Shown: in pieces, positions 1-8,004 of the stretch
How positions within the stretch are numbered: the stretch's first letter is position 1
Layout of the letters: every line of letters begins with the position of its first letter
NCBI GenBank assembly: GCA_964401385.1
Contig: CAYNYF010000074.1
Location: forward strand, 1-22,649
Reading direction: 5' to 3'
DNA: 22,649 bases
Source: CAYNYF01 sp964401385
Lineage (GTDB): Bacteria; Planctomycetota; Phycisphaerae; SM23-33
Position numbers and translations under genes: made by a program
The notes under the pieces: generated by a model
What the model was told of the DNA's origin: nothing
Seen by the model: only the letters and a program-made list of their open reading frames with translations
The model's database searches: none

Positions 1-1597
1 CGTCGAGCACCATCACCGGCTTGAACAGCCCGTAGTAGCTGAACGCCTCCAGCCGATACGGGTCGTGGCCCTCGTCGGCCATGATCAGGTCGATGTCGGC
101 GAGCATCTCGATGGCCTCCGGCTTGTTGGCCGAGAACTGCTTGCCCAGCGCCCGCAGCTTCGGGGCGATCCGCTCCATGTTCCGCTGGAAGGCGAACTTC
201 AGGCAGTACGCGGGCTTGTTGTGCACCATCGTGATGCCGTCGTCGTGGGAGAAGTCCAGGTTGTAGTGCCGGCCGTACACGTCGAAGAAAATCGCGTCCG
301 TCTTGCCGTACTTGGCCATCAGCTTGTCGAACTGCTCCAGGCAGTGCCGCCCGAACGGGGTCGAGGGGTCGGCGTTCATCAGCCAGCACTCCCGGAACGC
401 CCGCACGCGCTCGCCGGCCTCGTCGACGACGATGGACTCCGGGAACTCCTTCTCCACGTATTTGCAGTAGCCGTCGATGATGTTGTAGTAGATGTGGACC
501 TTGATGTTCTGCTCCTGGTACAGGCGGATCGTCCGCCGCACCAGTTCATACGTCAGTTCGATGTTGCTGTGCTCGCCGACCCAGGGCTCGGTGGGGTTGA
601 CGTACAGCCCGTAGTGGGGGAAGTGGGCGTGCAGTTCCGCCCAGCGGACGCCGCGCTGGTAGCGGGCCTTCATCTGCTCGCGGATGTCCGCCTCCTCGCC
701 CAGGTACGGCCGGCCGCCGTGGTAGACGCCCTCGTGGTCGCGAATGCTCGCATCCGGCTGGAAATACTTGGCGTACCGCCTGGCGTACCACCCCAGGGCC
801 GGGCGCCACTGGCCGGCGTGGGCGCTGATCAGCACGCCCGCCCGGGCGGGCGCCTTCCGGCGCAGGCCGAGGAAGTCGTAGCACACCTTGAAGTACTCTC
901 GCTGGTCGCGGGCGTAGGTCAGCGAGTTCCGGACGTTCACGTGCGTCTCGTCGGCGTTGTTCATGAACCGCACCAGCACGTTCGGCACCTCGACCGGCAG
1001 CGCCAGCGCCATGCACCGCTGCTCGCGGATGAACGACAGCAGCGGCACCGGCACCGCTCGCTTCTGCGACGCCACCGCCCGGCCGTGGGCGAGCCCGTGA
1101 CGGATCACGATCGGCTGGTCGGGCTGGAGGTTGATGAACGGATCGTGCATCGGACCCCAGAGGCGATGCGACGGCTGCGGCACGATGAACGTGATCCGGA
1201 CCGACCGGTCGTCGCCGGCGGGCTCGCTCAACTCCGCCAGCCAGAAAAGGCAGTCGGCCTCCAGCCGGTAGGTCACCCGCAGCTTGAACTGGGCCCCGTC
1301 AAACTTCTTGTCCAGAACGACCTGCTGCGATCCGTCGGGGCCGTCTCCGGCCTCCGCCGCGGTGACGGTCGACGGCGTCGAGAGGTCGGAGAACGTCTGA
1401 TCGGTCAACTCATCGGCGATCCGGAGCCCGCCGATCATGGCGGCGTTCGCCTCCTCCGGCCGGCAGGCGTCGAATCCGTCGGCAACGTCGATCAGGCTGA
1501 CGATCGTCCCGGTCGATTTGTCAATCGCGATCGAAAGACTGGAATTGCTCAACGTCCACTGCTTCTGGGTCTCGGCCAACTTCGTCTTCGCTGCCAT
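1..1597 (-). CDS. TIM-barrel glycoside hydrolase-like protein, 3' part cut by window edge
   Basis: The frame is open from an ATG at 1597 to the window edge, giving 532 residues without a stop, so the C-terminus is missing. The start was chosen because an AGGAG box lies about 8 bases upstream. The N-terminus (MAAKTKLAETQ) shows no signal peptide, so the protein is probably cytoplasmic. Residues up to about 200 look like a beta-sandwich N-domain. The rest resembles a clan-D/DUF6259-like TIM barrel, with strand-end motifs IFFDVYG (Asp439) and IMADEGHD (Glu509) that could supply nucleophile and acid/base. The same pattern, Asp after a hydrophobic strand and then a Glu-Gly strand, occurs in the protein at 19012-20685, so the two are probably distant paralogues. 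The fold class is inferred from motif style; substrate is unknown, and an alpha-galactosidase-like role is only a guess. Confidence 0.75.
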   Translation of the reverse strand, partial: MAAKTKLAETQKQWTLSNSSLSIAIDKSTGTIVSLIDVADGFDACRPEEANAAMIGGLRIADELTDQTFSDLSTPSTVTAAEAGDGPDGSQQVVLDKKFDGAQFKLRVTYRLEADCLFWLAELSEPAGDDRSVRITFIVPQPSHRLWGPMHDPFINLQPDQPIVIRHGLAHGRAVASQKRAVPVPLLSFIREQRCMALALPVEVPNVLVRFMNNADETHVNVRNSLTYARDQREYFKVCYDFLGLRRKAPARAGVLISAHAGQWRPALGWYARRYAKYFQPDASIRDHEGVYHGGRPYLGEEADIREQMKARYQRGVRWAELHAHFPHYGLYVNPTEPWVGEHSNIELTYELVRRTIRLYQEQNIKVHIYYNIIDGYCKYVEKEFPESIVVDEAGERVRAFRECWLMNADPSTPFGRHCLEQFDKLMAKYGKTDAIFFDVYGRHYNLDFSHDDGITMVHNKPAYCLKFAFQRNMERIAPKLRALGKQFSANKPEAIEMLADIDLIMADEGHDPYRLEAFSYYGLFKPVMVLD

Positions 1598-1674
1598 CGT
1601 GCATCTCCTGTCTGGCTGTGCTTCGGTTTATGCCCTCGCCCGCCGGCCTTGCCGACGCCGACTGGGGCGCGGGC

Positions 1675-1689
1675 GCCTTCGGCGAAGGC
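1675..1689. other. GC-rich inverted repeat in the gap before the 1-1597 gene
   Basis: GCCTTC and GAAGGC pair around a GGC loop, and the stem can extend outward by four more base pairs past a bulge. It lies in the 207-bp gap between the radical SAM gene and the glycosidase-like gene. No T-tract follows on either strand, so a terminator role is unproven; it could be a leader hairpin. Confidence 0.35.
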
Positions 1690-1794
1690 CCGGGCATCGC
1701 GGAGCATAATCGGACCGTGGCTGCCCTGCAACTGCCGGCAGAGTCGCGGGCCGCCAATCGCATCGCCTCCGTCGGGCGGGCTTGACTCACCGCC

Positions 1795-1812
1795 CCGGCT
1801 GCCTTCAGCCGG
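1795..1812 (-). terminator. hairpin at the 3' end of the radical SAM gene
   Basis: CCGGCTG and CAGCCGG form a perfect 7-bp stem around a 4-base loop that overlaps the TGA stop at 1805-1807. It would form at the very end of the radical SAM transcript. There is no following U-run, so it is a terminator or mRNA 3'-stabilising candidate only. Confidence 0.35.
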
Positions 1813-3394
1813 GCTGCTGGTGCTTCTTCGCCTCCGCAAGCTTGTTCAGGAAGCCGCCCTTCTTGAAGGCGGCGGTCCATTTTCTCAGCAGCAGCCAGCC
1901 GCCGGTCCGATACAGGCTCCGCATCCACTTGCGGTACCAGCTCTGCCAGCCGGACTTGATCCTGTGGAAATGAAAGGCGATGGCGGGGAAGGAGAGGATG
2001 TTGAGCCCCACCGAGAATATGTGGTGCGGCCGGTAGAAGCGGCCCATGATTTTGCCGACGGAGGCCTGCATCTCCTCTGGACTCAGCGGCTCGTCGGGCT
2101 GGAAGAGAGGGAAGTTGCCGTCGTAGTACTCCAGGCCGACGCATTCGGTGGAATAGATCCGGTTGTCCGCCCGGAGCCTGCGCGTCAGTTCGGTCCCGGG
2201 CAGGGGGACCGGCAGCATGACCTGCACGGTGTCCAGCCGCGCCTTCCGGATGAACCGGCGGAAGTGCCGCACTCTCTCGGCGGCGCTCATTCGGAACGGC
2301 TGGTCCGCCCTGGCCGGGTAGCCGAAGATGAACATGCCGTGCAGCCGGAACCCGGCCTTGCGGTACAGCCGGGCCAGGGCGATCATCTCTTGCGGGTCCA
2401 GGCGCTTGTTCATCGCCTTGAGTTCCTCGGCGATGGGCGACTCGAAGCCGATGGCGAGGACGTTGATTCCCGCCTGGCGCATGGCGTGGAGCAGCTCGCC
2501 GTCCCGGGCCTTGTCCAGCCTGATCTGCACCGTGATGCTGAAGCGCCTTCCGACCCGTCTCTGGTAGTCCCGCAGCATCCGGCACAGACGCAGGGTGTCG
2601 TTGCGGTTCTGTCCGAACAGGTCGTCGACGATGAAGAATATCTTCCCGCGCCATTTCTCCCAGGCCGACGCGAACTGCTCCATCATGCGCTCGGGCGAGG
2701 CCGCGCGCGGCTTGCCCTTGACGGTGCAGAACTCGCAGTTCATCCCGCAGCCGCGGACGCCCGAGACGGAGTAGTACTTCATCCGGGCGTAGCGAAGCAG
2801 GCCGAAGTCGGGGATGGGAAGCTTCTCGAAGTCCGTCAGCAGCTCCTGCTCGCCCGTCCGCACCAGGGAGCCGTCCTTGAGGAAGGCGATGCCGCGGACG
2901 CCCGCCAGGTCCCCGCCTCTCTGGAAGCACGCCAGCAGCTCCGCGATGGTCTTCTCGCCCTCGCCGATGACGACGACGTCGACGCCGTTGCGGAGGGCCT
3001 GCTCGACGTTGTCCTCGATGAAGTGCTGTCCGCCGGCGACGGTGCACGCGCCCAGGGACTTGTACAGGCGCGCGATCTCCAGCAGCCGCGGGATGGTGCT
3101 GGTCAGGCCGCCGTACAGCCCCACGACGTCGGCGGGCCTGGCCTGCTGAAGGGCCGCGTGGTCCGGCTTGCCGGCTGGGTCCCTCGGGCCGCGGCGGTAG
3201 TTGTTCTCGTCGATGATCTCGGCGTCCCATCCCGGCACGTCGTTGACGGCCGTGGCCACGCACACCGGCCCCAGCGCGGTCATAACCCTGGCGGGGCGGG
3301 AATAGATGTTGAATGCGGGATATGCCGGACAGATTATCCGCAGGCGAGCCCTCCGGCCCCGGACCGCCTCCGTCTGCATGGACATCAACTGCAT
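1805..3394 (-). CDS. B12-binding-type radical SAM protein
   Basis: This 529-residue protein has a Rossmann-type cobalamin-binding-like domain at about 17-150, including GGQHFIEDN and VVIGEGE, which is the usual layout of class B or BchE-like radical SAM enzymes. The radical SAM cluster motif CX3CX2C is at Cys216, Cys220 and Cys223, followed by a TIM-barrel segment with GFESP. The C-terminal 100 residues are basic and aromatic, as in DUF4070-type tails. I see no DXHXXG cobalamin ligand motif, so any cobalamin would bind base-off without a protein His ligand, as is common in this class. It is not an anaerobic sulfatase maturase, which would have CX3CX2C in a CxAxCxYC context. The start is supported by GAGAGG nine bases upstream. 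The reaction (methyl transfer, cyclisation or other) cannot be told from sequence. Confidence 0.88.
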   Translation of the reverse strand: MQLMSMQTEAVRGRRARLRIICPAYPAFNIYSRPARVMTALGPVCVATAVNDVPGWDAEIIDENNYRRGPRDPAGKPDHAALQQARPADVVGLYGGLTSTIPRLLEIARLYKSLGACTVAGGQHFIEDNVEQALRNGVDVVVIGEGEKTIAELLACFQRGGDLAGVRGIAFLKDGSLVRTGEQELLTDFEKLPIPDFGLLRYARMKYYSVSGVRGCGMNCEFCTVKGKPRAASPERMMEQFASAWEKWRGKIFFIVDDLFGQNRNDTLRLCRMLRDYQRRVGRRFSITVQIRLDKARDGELLHAMRQAGINVLAIGFESPIAEELKAMNKRLDPQEMIALARLYRKAGFRLHGMFIFGYPARADQPFRMSAAERVRHFRRFIRKARLDTVQVMLPVPLPGTELTRRLRADNRIYSTECVGLEYYDGNFPLFQPDEPLSPEEMQASVGKIMGRFYRPHHIFSVGLNILSFPAIAFHFHRIKSGWQSWYRKWMRSLYRTGGWLLLRKWTAAFKKGGFLNKLAEAKKHQQPG

Positions 3395-3471
3395 CAGCCG
3401 TTACCTCTCATTCGGGTCTTCAAGCTCTAGCCGGCGTGTGCACGTCCCGGCCCATCCTTTTATTTCTACAC

Positions 3472-3511
3472 GCCGCGGCCGGCCGTAGCAAGGAGAGCCC
3501 GCGGCCGCGGC
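3472..3511. other. 10-bp inverted repeat in the gap between propeller and radical SAM genes
   Basis: GCCGCGGCCG and CGGCCGCGGC form a perfect 10-bp stem around a 20-base loop. Read on the minus strand, it is followed by an AT-rich stretch (about 3455-3470) that is unusual for this window. It could be an upstream terminator for the propeller gene followed by a promoter for the radical SAM gene. Neither role has a clear consensus sequence. Confidence 0.35.
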
Positions 3512-3553
3512 TTCCCGGGCAAGGCCGTGAAGCGGCACGGAGTCGTCCTTTGA

Positions 3554-5107
3554 TTACTTGAACTCCCACGTGTAGAGGACGCTGTGCCGGAGGGAGAACC
3601 GCAGCCGCACGCCCCGGCCGGAGAGGGCCGACACGTCGCTGCCGCCCGTCCAGGTCACGACGTGGTCCAGGCTGTCGGTCGACATCGGCTTGCAATCGGC
3701 CAGGCCGAAGCCGGGCAGCGCCTTGCCCTCGACGTCCAGCAACTCCACGCGCGCTTCGCCGCGGGAGGCGTCCATGTTCAAGTGCAGTTGCCGCCCGCTG
3801 AACTTCAGAGGCTTGGTGAGGAGCGTTCCGCCGTCCGTGCCCGCGTGCCAGCCCACGTAACGATCCCGCCGCAGCGTTGCCAGGCCGACGCCGGAGTGGT
3901 TCTTCGGGCTGCTGACAGGGGTGGTCTCACCGTGGGTGTAGCTGACGCCGAAGTAGTAGAAGCGCACCTCCTCGCCGATCACGACCGGGTGGTCGCCCGA
4001 GGTGTAAATGCTGCCTGACTCGAAACTTCCGGCCGGACCGGAAGGGATGAACGGCTCGCGGACCGGCAGTCGATGCCAAGTGATGCCGTCGGCGCTGTAG
4101 ATCAAGTGCGGCTGGATGCGGCCGTCGTCCCAGCCCCGCCCGAGCTGGGGGTTTCCCTTCGTGACCGTGAAGACCCACAGCAGGCCCAGGTAGAAGTCCT
4201 CCTGCGGCCACGCGTGCATGCCGTAGAACTCGGCGCGGACGCCGCCGGCGGCCCTGGCCAGCTCGTCGTCGGTGGCGTCGGGGGCGAGCACCGGGATCGA
4301 ACGCCCAAAATGCACGCCGTCTTCGCTTTCGGCCATCGACATGCACCGGCGCTCCACGTCCCACCCGGCCGCCTTCCGCTCGATCTTGTGGTACGAGCGA
4401 TACCGCCCCAGGCGCTCGTCGAAGAGCGTGGTGTTGAAGTCGCTCGTCCGCAGCACGGGGGCGTCGGTCTTGGGCGTGAAGCGAACGCCGTCGGCGGAGA
4501 AGGCGACGTAGTGACCGTTCTGCTTGTAGTCCTTGACGTTGTTGCCGCAGGCAACGTGCAGAGGGTTGTTCTTGTCAAACCACTCCGGCCCCACCCAGTA
4601 GTAGAGCTTGTAGCGGCGGGAAGGGTCCTTTTCCGTGGGGGCCTTGACGACGGACGCACAGTGCGCGTCCCAGTAGCCGGTCTGGAGAATGATGTTGTTC
4701 TCCCGGCTGCCCTGCCACTGCTGGATGCCGAGGGAGGGCTTGGTCCAGCGGATGCCGTCCTTGGAGAAGGCCGTGCACAGCAGGACCTCCGCCGGGTGGC
4801 CTTCGTACCACATTTGCCACTGCCCGGTCCGGGCATCGTAGTGCACGTCCGGGGAGTAGAGCTGGATCACCGTGCCCTCCCAGGGCCGGTCAGCCACCAG
4901 GATGGGGTTGGCGGAATGCTTGACGGGGCGCCGCTGATGGATTCGCAGGTGAGCGCTTTCGTCAATCAGCGCCTGGGCGTTGAACCAGAATTGCCGTCTG
5001 CCGCCGATGTCAATTGTCGCCACAGTCATGGAGTCCTCCCCGCCCGGGGCACTGCTCAGCCCGGAAAGAATCAGCCCCAGCACAACCGCCACGGCCGCAC
5101 GTGCCAT
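3554..5107 (-). CDS. secreted beta-propeller glycosidase-like protein
   Basis: The protein has 517 residues from the ATG at 5107. That start was chosen because it begins a clean signal peptide (MARAAVAVVLGLILSG) and has AGAGG about nine bases upstream; an ATG at 5149 would bury the signal behind 14 polar residues. Four repeated motifs of the form (S/E)xDGxxW/F (FSKDGIRW, FSADGVRF, ESEDGVHF, YSADGITW) mark the blades of a propeller like those of GH32/GH43-type enzymes. The last 100 residues look like a beta-sandwich. Catalytic acids cannot be assigned with confidence, so it may be a hydrolase, a binding protein or a degenerate relative. It follows the PL26-like gene on the same strand after a 141-bp gap and is probably an exported partner in polymer breakdown. 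Confidence 0.8.
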   Translation of the reverse strand: MARAAVAVVLGLILSGLSSAPGGEDSMTVATIDIGGRRQFWFNAQALIDESAHLRIHQRRPVKHSANPILVADRPWEGTVIQLYSPDVHYDARTGQWQMWYEGHPAEVLLCTAFSKDGIRWTKPSLGIQQWQGSRENNIILQTGYWDAHCASVVKAPTEKDPSRRYKLYYWVGPEWFDKNNPLHVACGNNVKDYKQNGHYVAFSADGVRFTPKTDAPVLRTSDFNTTLFDERLGRYRSYHKIERKAAGWDVERRCMSMAESEDGVHFGRSIPVLAPDATDDELARAAGGVRAEFYGMHAWPQEDFYLGLLWVFTVTKGNPQLGRGWDDGRIQPHLIYSADGITWHRLPVREPFIPSGPAGSFESGSIYTSGDHPVVIGEEVRFYYFGVSYTHGETTPVSSPKNHSGVGLATLRRDRYVGWHAGTDGGTLLTKPLKFSGRQLHLNMDASRGEARVELLDVEGKALPGFGLADCKPMSTDSLDHVVTWTGGSDVSALSGRGVRLRFSLRHSVLYTWEFK

Positions 5108-5159
5108 CTTCTCATGCCTCTGTGTATGCCCGGCGGCATTTGTCGCCATCTCAGCCGGT

Positions 5160-5181
5160 CCCGGCGGAACGGTCCGCCGGG
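5160..5181 (-). terminator. strong GC hairpin between the PL26-like gene and the propeller gene
   Basis: CCCGGCGGA and TCCGCCGGG form a perfect 9-bp stem around a tetraloop. It sits in the 141-bp gap, 68 bp past the stop of the PL26-like gene and 53 bp before the propeller start. There is no U-run after it, so it may act as an attenuator or Rho-independent-like stop in this GC-rich genome, or as an mRNA stability element. Confidence 0.4.
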
Positions 5182-5248
5182 GCGCGCCCTTCCATCCGCC
5201 GCGGCCTGTATGCGGCCGGCGAGGGCCATCCGGGTACAGAACCGCTGC

Positions 5249-7918
5249 CTATTCGGGGCCCTCTTTCTCGGCCGGCTTGTTCTCCAGAACCCAGCGCATG
5301 TAGCGCCCGCCGCCCTGAAGCAGCATAGTGGTCGTCTTGGAATTGAAGAACCGGCCGGTGCCGTCCTCGCGGACGAAATAGTCGGTGCCGCTAAACGCGG
5401 CGCCGGCCGCCTCGATGAACTCCTTCCGCCTGGCCGGGTCGGTGGTCAGATCGGCGGCCATCATCATCACCTCGCACACCAGCGGCGACCAACTGCCGCC
5501 CCCCCTCCGCCGCCGGCGCCCGCTCAGACGCCGCTGGATCGCGCCGCTGTAGCTCAGGAACGACTCGATCGCCTTCTTATCGCGCCGGCCCCTCTCTGCC
5601 TGCACCTCGATCATCCGCCCCACGCTCTTGAGATACAGGCAGTACTGCCAGGTGTCGCCCCCGCTGGTCTGCCCGCCGCGCTTTGTGACCGCCTCGAAGC
5701 TGGCGGCGGCGGCCGCCTTCTCGCACAGCTTGAGGTACTTCTCGTCCCAGCTCAGCAGGTAGGCGTCCAGCAGGATCTGCATGTTGTTGCCGGTGTCGCG
5801 GTTGGGCTGATCGATCTGGGCGAAGCGGTCGTTGGCGACCTTGTAGACGACCAGGTCGCGGACGTCGTTGGCCGCCTCCAGCAGGTGGCGGTCGCCGGTC
5901 AGCAGCCAGGCCAGCAGGATGCCGCGGTTGCGGAAGTGCCCGGACTCGGTCCCGCCGCCCCGGCCCCAGGGCCACTGCAACCGGCCGTAGACCTCGTCCC
6001 GCGGGCTGGCGCGGTGGGTGCTCCTTCCGGCCTCGACGCCGTGGGCGGTGTGGGTGAACGTGCCGCCGCTGTAGATGGGGGCCGGGTCGGACCGCGTGTG
6101 ATAGATGTCGATGTCGGCCTCGTGCCACAGCGCCTCGGCGCCCAGCTTCCACCACGCCCGCGCCAGCCGCGGGTCGGCGTCGACGCTGCGCATGGCCTGC
6201 TCGAGCATGCCGAAGCCCAAGTCGTACTCGTTGTTGAAGTGGCTAACCACGTGCAGGCCGGTGTAGGGGCCTTCCGTCCGGTCGCCCTCGTTGTAGGCCC
6301 AGGTGTCGCCGAAGTTCCGCCAGCCGTACTCGTCCGCGCGTTCGCGCTGGGCCAACAGGTTGTTGGTGTCGCGCACCGCCGCCGCCACGGCGGCTTCGTA
6401 CTTCTCGAAGCGGCCCTTGGCGGCGGGCACGAGCGGGTCGGTGACGTTGGCGTCGGCGTAGGCCCGCCCCGAGGCCCACACCATCGGCCGGGCCAGGCAA
6501 GCCGGCATCAGCTCGCGGGCCAGCGGCATCGCCCTTCTCTGGCCGGACCCGCGGCGGCGATGGCGGAAGTACACCCAGAACTCGTGCGTCTTCTGCTCGC
6601 CGCCCTGGATCTCATGGCCTCCGGCCGGCCGCTCGGGCCAGAGCCACAGGCGGATGGTGCCATCGCCATCGACGGTGAGGCCCTTGGGAAAGTTCTCCCA
6701 GAACGCCGGTGCGGCCAGGGCGACGGCCCACCGGCTGTCGGCGACGTCCACCCAGGGAGCGGCCCGCAGGCCCTGGCGGATGTCTCGTCCGTGATAGGAG
6801 ACCTTGTAGCCGCGGAACGTCAGGGGAACGTCGTTGTCGGCGTCCACGTGCGTCCGGTGAAACCAATCTTCCCCGCCGCTGGAGTCCTGATAGACGGACA
6901 TCGGTCCGGTGAGGGGAATCCGGTCGAAGATTTTGCCCGGCTCGGGCGAGAGCGTGACCCGCCGCAGCCCCTCGACCAATCGCACCGGCTGAACGTACTG
7001 GAGGCTCTTGAGGTGCACGCTGCCGCTCTGCCCCAGGACCCAGCGCGAGCCGTCCTCCGCCCGGCCGGCGGGCCTGGGGTTGTGGATCGTCAGCACCACG
7101 CGAACCAGCGACGAGCCGGCGAAGGTGTGGATCCGCATGGCGTAGTCCAGCAGCGGCTCGGTCGAATCGGCGCTCCGCAGGTCGCCGTGAAACGCCGCCA
7201 CCGCGTGCAGCGGGCCGGGCCGCTCGACCCGCATCTGCCGGACGCGGCCCAGGCCGCTGGTGTAGACCTTGCCCTCGGCGTCGACCGCCACGATGCCGGA
7301 GCCTTTGATATCGGGGCTGACAAGCTCGGCGTCGGCGAACTCTCCTTCGCCGCTCATGTCCAGCCGGGCCTGCGAGATGCCGCGAAAGCCGTGGCGGTTG
7401 AAGCGGAGCTGGAGCGGGCCGGTCGTGACGGTGATGTCGTTCGTGTCCGGCCGGATGCGGACCGGCTCCGTCGGCGCCGGCATTTCCACGGACGCGTCAT
7501 CGACGAGGGTGTAGGACAGCTCCGTCCACTCCGGCCCGATCCGCCGGGCGAAGCCCGCCTGCCGGCCGGTGGCCAGGGGCCGGGCGGCGACGAACGACAC
7601 CAGCACCCACTTCACGCTGCCGTCGGCCCAGGTGGCCTGGACGTCGAACTGCGCCGGCACCGGCTTGCCGTTCGGGCCGAGCAGGCGAAGGGAATCGGCC
7701 TTCTTCACCGCCGAGCGGGCCAGCGGCACCCCCGTCCACACCGGCATCGGCGGGACGGGCCTCTCGGAGAAGCTCCGGACCGACAGCGGGATCTTGATCC
7801 CCCCGGGCGCGGGTTGAGTGGTCGCACCGAAGACCGGCCCCGCCGCCAGGGCCGCCACCGCAACCAGCGCCGCCAGCACGTTCGGCTTCCATCGCAACGT
7901 TGAACTCGCCAATACCAT
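5249..7918 (-). CDS. secreted PL26 / YetA-like exo-rhamnogalacturonan lyase family protein
   Basis: The protein has 889 residues. The ATG at 7918 has a perfect AGGAGG seven bases upstream and starts a signal peptide (LAALVAVAALAAGPVFG) with cleavage near residue 30. Residues about 40-120 match the N-terminal RIFT-barrel signature of the PcRGLX/YetA-like family: GVPLARSAV, then LLGPNGKPVPAQF, then WADGSVKWVLVSF. A central beta-sandwich follows. The C-terminal half is helical and aromatic, with GDTWAYNEGDR, FNNEYDLGFG and RNRGILLAWLLTGD, consistent with the alpha/alpha-toroid domain. Length fits the family. Known members of PL26 cleave rhamnogalacturonan I from an end, so a pectic substrate is likely but not certain. 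A low-complexity Arg-Gly run (GRRRRRGGGS, near 5495-5530) lies in the toroid domain. Confidence 0.85.
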   Translation of the reverse strand: MVLASSTLRWKPNVLAALVAVAALAAGPVFGATTQPAPGGIKIPLSVRSFSERPVPPMPVWTGVPLARSAVKKADSLRLLGPNGKPVPAQFDVQATWADGSVKWVLVSFVAARPLATGRQAGFARRIGPEWTELSYTLVDDASVEMPAPTEPVRIRPDTNDITVTTGPLQLRFNRHGFRGISQARLDMSGEGEFADAELVSPDIKGSGIVAVDAEGKVYTSGLGRVRQMRVERPGPLHAVAAFHGDLRSADSTEPLLDYAMRIHTFAGSSLVRVVLTIHNPRPAGRAEDGSRWVLGQSGSVHLKSLQYVQPVRLVEGLRRVTLSPEPGKIFDRIPLTGPMSVYQDSSGGEDWFHRTHVDADNDVPLTFRGYKVSYHGRDIRQGLRAAPWVDVADSRWAVALAAPAFWENFPKGLTVDGDGTIRLWLWPERPAGGHEIQGGEQKTHEFWVYFRHRRRGSGQRRAMPLARELMPACLARPMVWASGRAYADANVTDPLVPAAKGRFEKYEAAVAAAVRDTNNLLAQRERADEYGWRNFGDTWAYNEGDRTEGPYTGLHVVSHFNNEYDLGFGMLEQAMRSVDADPRLARAWWKLGAEALWHEADIDIYHTRSDPAPIYSGGTFTHTAHGVEAGRSTHRASPRDEVYGRLQWPWGRGGGTESGHFRNRGILLAWLLTGDRHLLEAANDVRDLVVYKVANDRFAQIDQPNRDTGNNMQILLDAYLLSWDEKYLKLCEKAAAAASFEAVTKRGGQTSGGDTWQYCLYLKSVGRMIEVQAERGRRDKKAIESFLSYSGAIQRRLSGRRRRRGGGSWSPLVCEVMMMAADLTTDPARRKEFIEAAGAAFSGTDYFVREDGTGRFFNSKTTTMLLQGGGRYMRWVLENKPAEKEGPE

Positions 7919-7950
7919 GGTCGAACCTCCTGCGCAGGCCGCACAGCCTA

Positions 7951-7970
7951 CCCGCGGGCGTATCCGCGGG
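7951..7970 (-). terminator. hairpin between the Fe-S protein gene and the PL26-like gene
   Basis: CCCGCGG and CCGCGGG form a 7-bp stem around a 6-base loop. It lies 35-55 bp past the stop of the Fe-S protein gene and just before the ribosome binding site of the PL26-like gene. No U-run follows; it is a candidate stop or leader structure. Confidence 0.35.
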
Positions 7971-8004
7971 CAAGCGCGGCCGGAACGCCGCGGGTGCCGG
8001 CACT

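Noticed and set aside
1805..3394. Radical SAM protein as the sulfatase maturation enzyme
   Set aside because: Its cluster motif and N-terminal Rossmann domain fit the B12-binding class, and it lacks the CxAxCxYC motif and SPASM cysteines expected of an anaerobic sulfatase maturase.
65..3430. A 1121-codon plus-strand open frame
   Set aside because: It runs antisense to two real genes and across their gap, is rich in Val, Arg, Leu and Pro in low-complexity strings, and has no recognisable motif. It is a by-product of high GC in the opposite strand.
4073..7903. A 1276-codon plus-strand open frame
   Set aside because: It is antisense to the propeller and PL26-like genes. The translation shows no domain and strong compositional bias.
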